A stretch of DNA of 64,000 bases, taken from the NCBI GenBank assembly GCA_027972325.1, contig JAPMOS010000013.1:516501-580500 (forward strand), in the 5' to 3' direction. How positions within the stretch are numbered: the first letter of the stretch is position 1; each line of letters begins with the position of its first letter. Below, piece after piece: positions 63,901 to 64,000 of the stretch. Source of the DNA: Paratrimastix pyriformis (Eukaryota; Preaxostyla; Paratrimastigidae). A program made the position numbers and the translations under genes. The notes below the pieces were generated by a model. That model was not told where the DNA came from, searched no databases, and saw nothing but the letters and a program-made list of their open reading frames with translations.

Positions 63901-64000
63901 CGCGTCCGCCACGTGGGTCGCCCGGGCGTCCATGGCAAGCTGGCCCCCGCGAGCCCCCCGCCCCACAGGACGAACAACGGTGTCATGGGGGCCGTGTATG
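58317..64000 (-). CDS. Very long disordered Pro/Ala/Ser/Glu-rich protein, partial
   Basis: Unidentified; its 5' end lies beyond the right edge. A largely open frame runs from 62498 to the TAG/TGA region at 58317 and further exons extend to the edge (for example SKTASPMATPISPPASPPAA, GLVRTLIELGRRRWEAVGQQ, GFMSPAHPGMRMGEEGDQGA). The protein is mostly low-complexity, with acidic blocks, a polyGln tract and an (EHP)n block. Short ordered islands occur: SLGELAGHPDG, RWTAAQLLEK and LRADIVAATSALLLQDGALR with RLGQLAG. It ends with a basic STRRRNRRRRR tail. Introns with GTCCGC donors include the (CACCGC)n one at 59541-59667. A scaffold or chromatin-associated protein is possible; no function is claimed. 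Confidence 0.6.
59541..59679 (+). repeat. (GGTGGC)n hexamer array and G run, intronic
   Basis: About 21 units, then 14 G. On the minus strand it follows a GTCCGC donor after AAQLLEK, and an acceptor CCCCCCAG precedes RQAEAQSSLDAG. The open His-Arg reading is therefore not translated. Confidence 0.9.
60781..60862 (-). repeat. (GCATCCCGA)n 9-bp repeat coding for Glu-His-Pro
   Basis: Nine units in frame with the surrounding exon, encoding (EHP)n between ARPALEHP and EEARAQPEAD. Confidence 0.85.
60956..60992 (-). repeat. (CAG)n tract coding for polyglutamine
   Basis: Twelve CAG codons on the minus strand between SEADQ and HDQSQPQPQ. Confidence 0.85.
62519..62537 (+). repeat. 19-bp G homopolymer, intronic (sense C)
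   Basis: It lies in the intron between the exon ending PSPRPRRW and the exon beginning near FVRSRRG on the minus strand. Confidence 0.9.

Overview
This is GC-rich, intron-rich nuclear DNA from a protist. The genes are eukaryotic: poly(A)-binding protein, an XMAP215/CKAP5 microtubule polymerase, myotubularin, RMC1/Mic1, exosome RRP43, a Nab2/ZC3H14-type zinc-finger protein, ERH, RTF2 and DPH5. Nearly all are cut by short GT-AG introns, and the standard stop codons are used. There are no rRNA genes, tRNA genes, CRISPR arrays, viruses or recognisable transposons that I can see. The likely cilium gene, the GTNYGY-type 5' splice sites (close to the GTATGT known from metamonads) and a cobalamin-type radical SAM protein fit a free-living flagellate. 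A Preaxostyla-like metamonad such as Paratrimastix is my best guess, but it is inference.

Layout. 1-8 kb: end of an unidentified coiled-coil gene, DPH5, an unidentified Ala/Pro-rich gene, RTF2 (minus), and an NMN adenylyltransferase fused to a protein kinase (plus). 8-13 kb: a Gln/Pro-rich membrane-anchored protein, a DUF4464/CABCOCO1-like ciliary protein, a multipass membrane protein and a small hydrophobic ORF. 13-18 kb: PABP and a ZC3H14/Nab2 homologue, both minus. 18-32 kb: one 14-kb minus-strand gene for an XMAP215/CKAP5 protein with five TOG units. 32-44 kb: myotubularin (minus), SLC66A2 PQ-loop transporter (plus), RRP43 (minus), DBP2/DDX5 helicase (minus), ERH (plus). 44-50 kb: a minus-strand gene holding two complete radical SAM modules in tandem. 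50-64 kb: a Cys-rich membrane-anchored adhesin-like protein, RMC1, and a very long disordered protein that runs off the right edge.

The genes are mostly unrelated housekeeping functions rather than an operon-like system. Several concern mRNA 3'-end biology and turnover (PABP, ZC3H14/Nab2, RRP43, DBP2, ERH). Two concern endolysosomal membranes (myotubularin and RMC1), with SLC66A2 possibly a third. Intergenic gaps are tiny; two divergent start codons are 37 bp apart.

Genome-wide traits stand out. (1) Introns share an extended 5' splice site, usually GTCTGC or GTCCGC. (2) Introns are packed with simple tandem repeats, each with its own unit, and with C-homopolymers on the sense strand. (3) Most genes begin in AT-richer DNA and become extremely GC-rich towards their 3' ends. 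(4) The two most novel coding features are the NMNAT-kinase fusion and the duplicated radical SAM protein.

Exon boundaries were chosen by hand from reading frame and GT-AG sites, so CDS spans run from start codon to stop codon and include introns.
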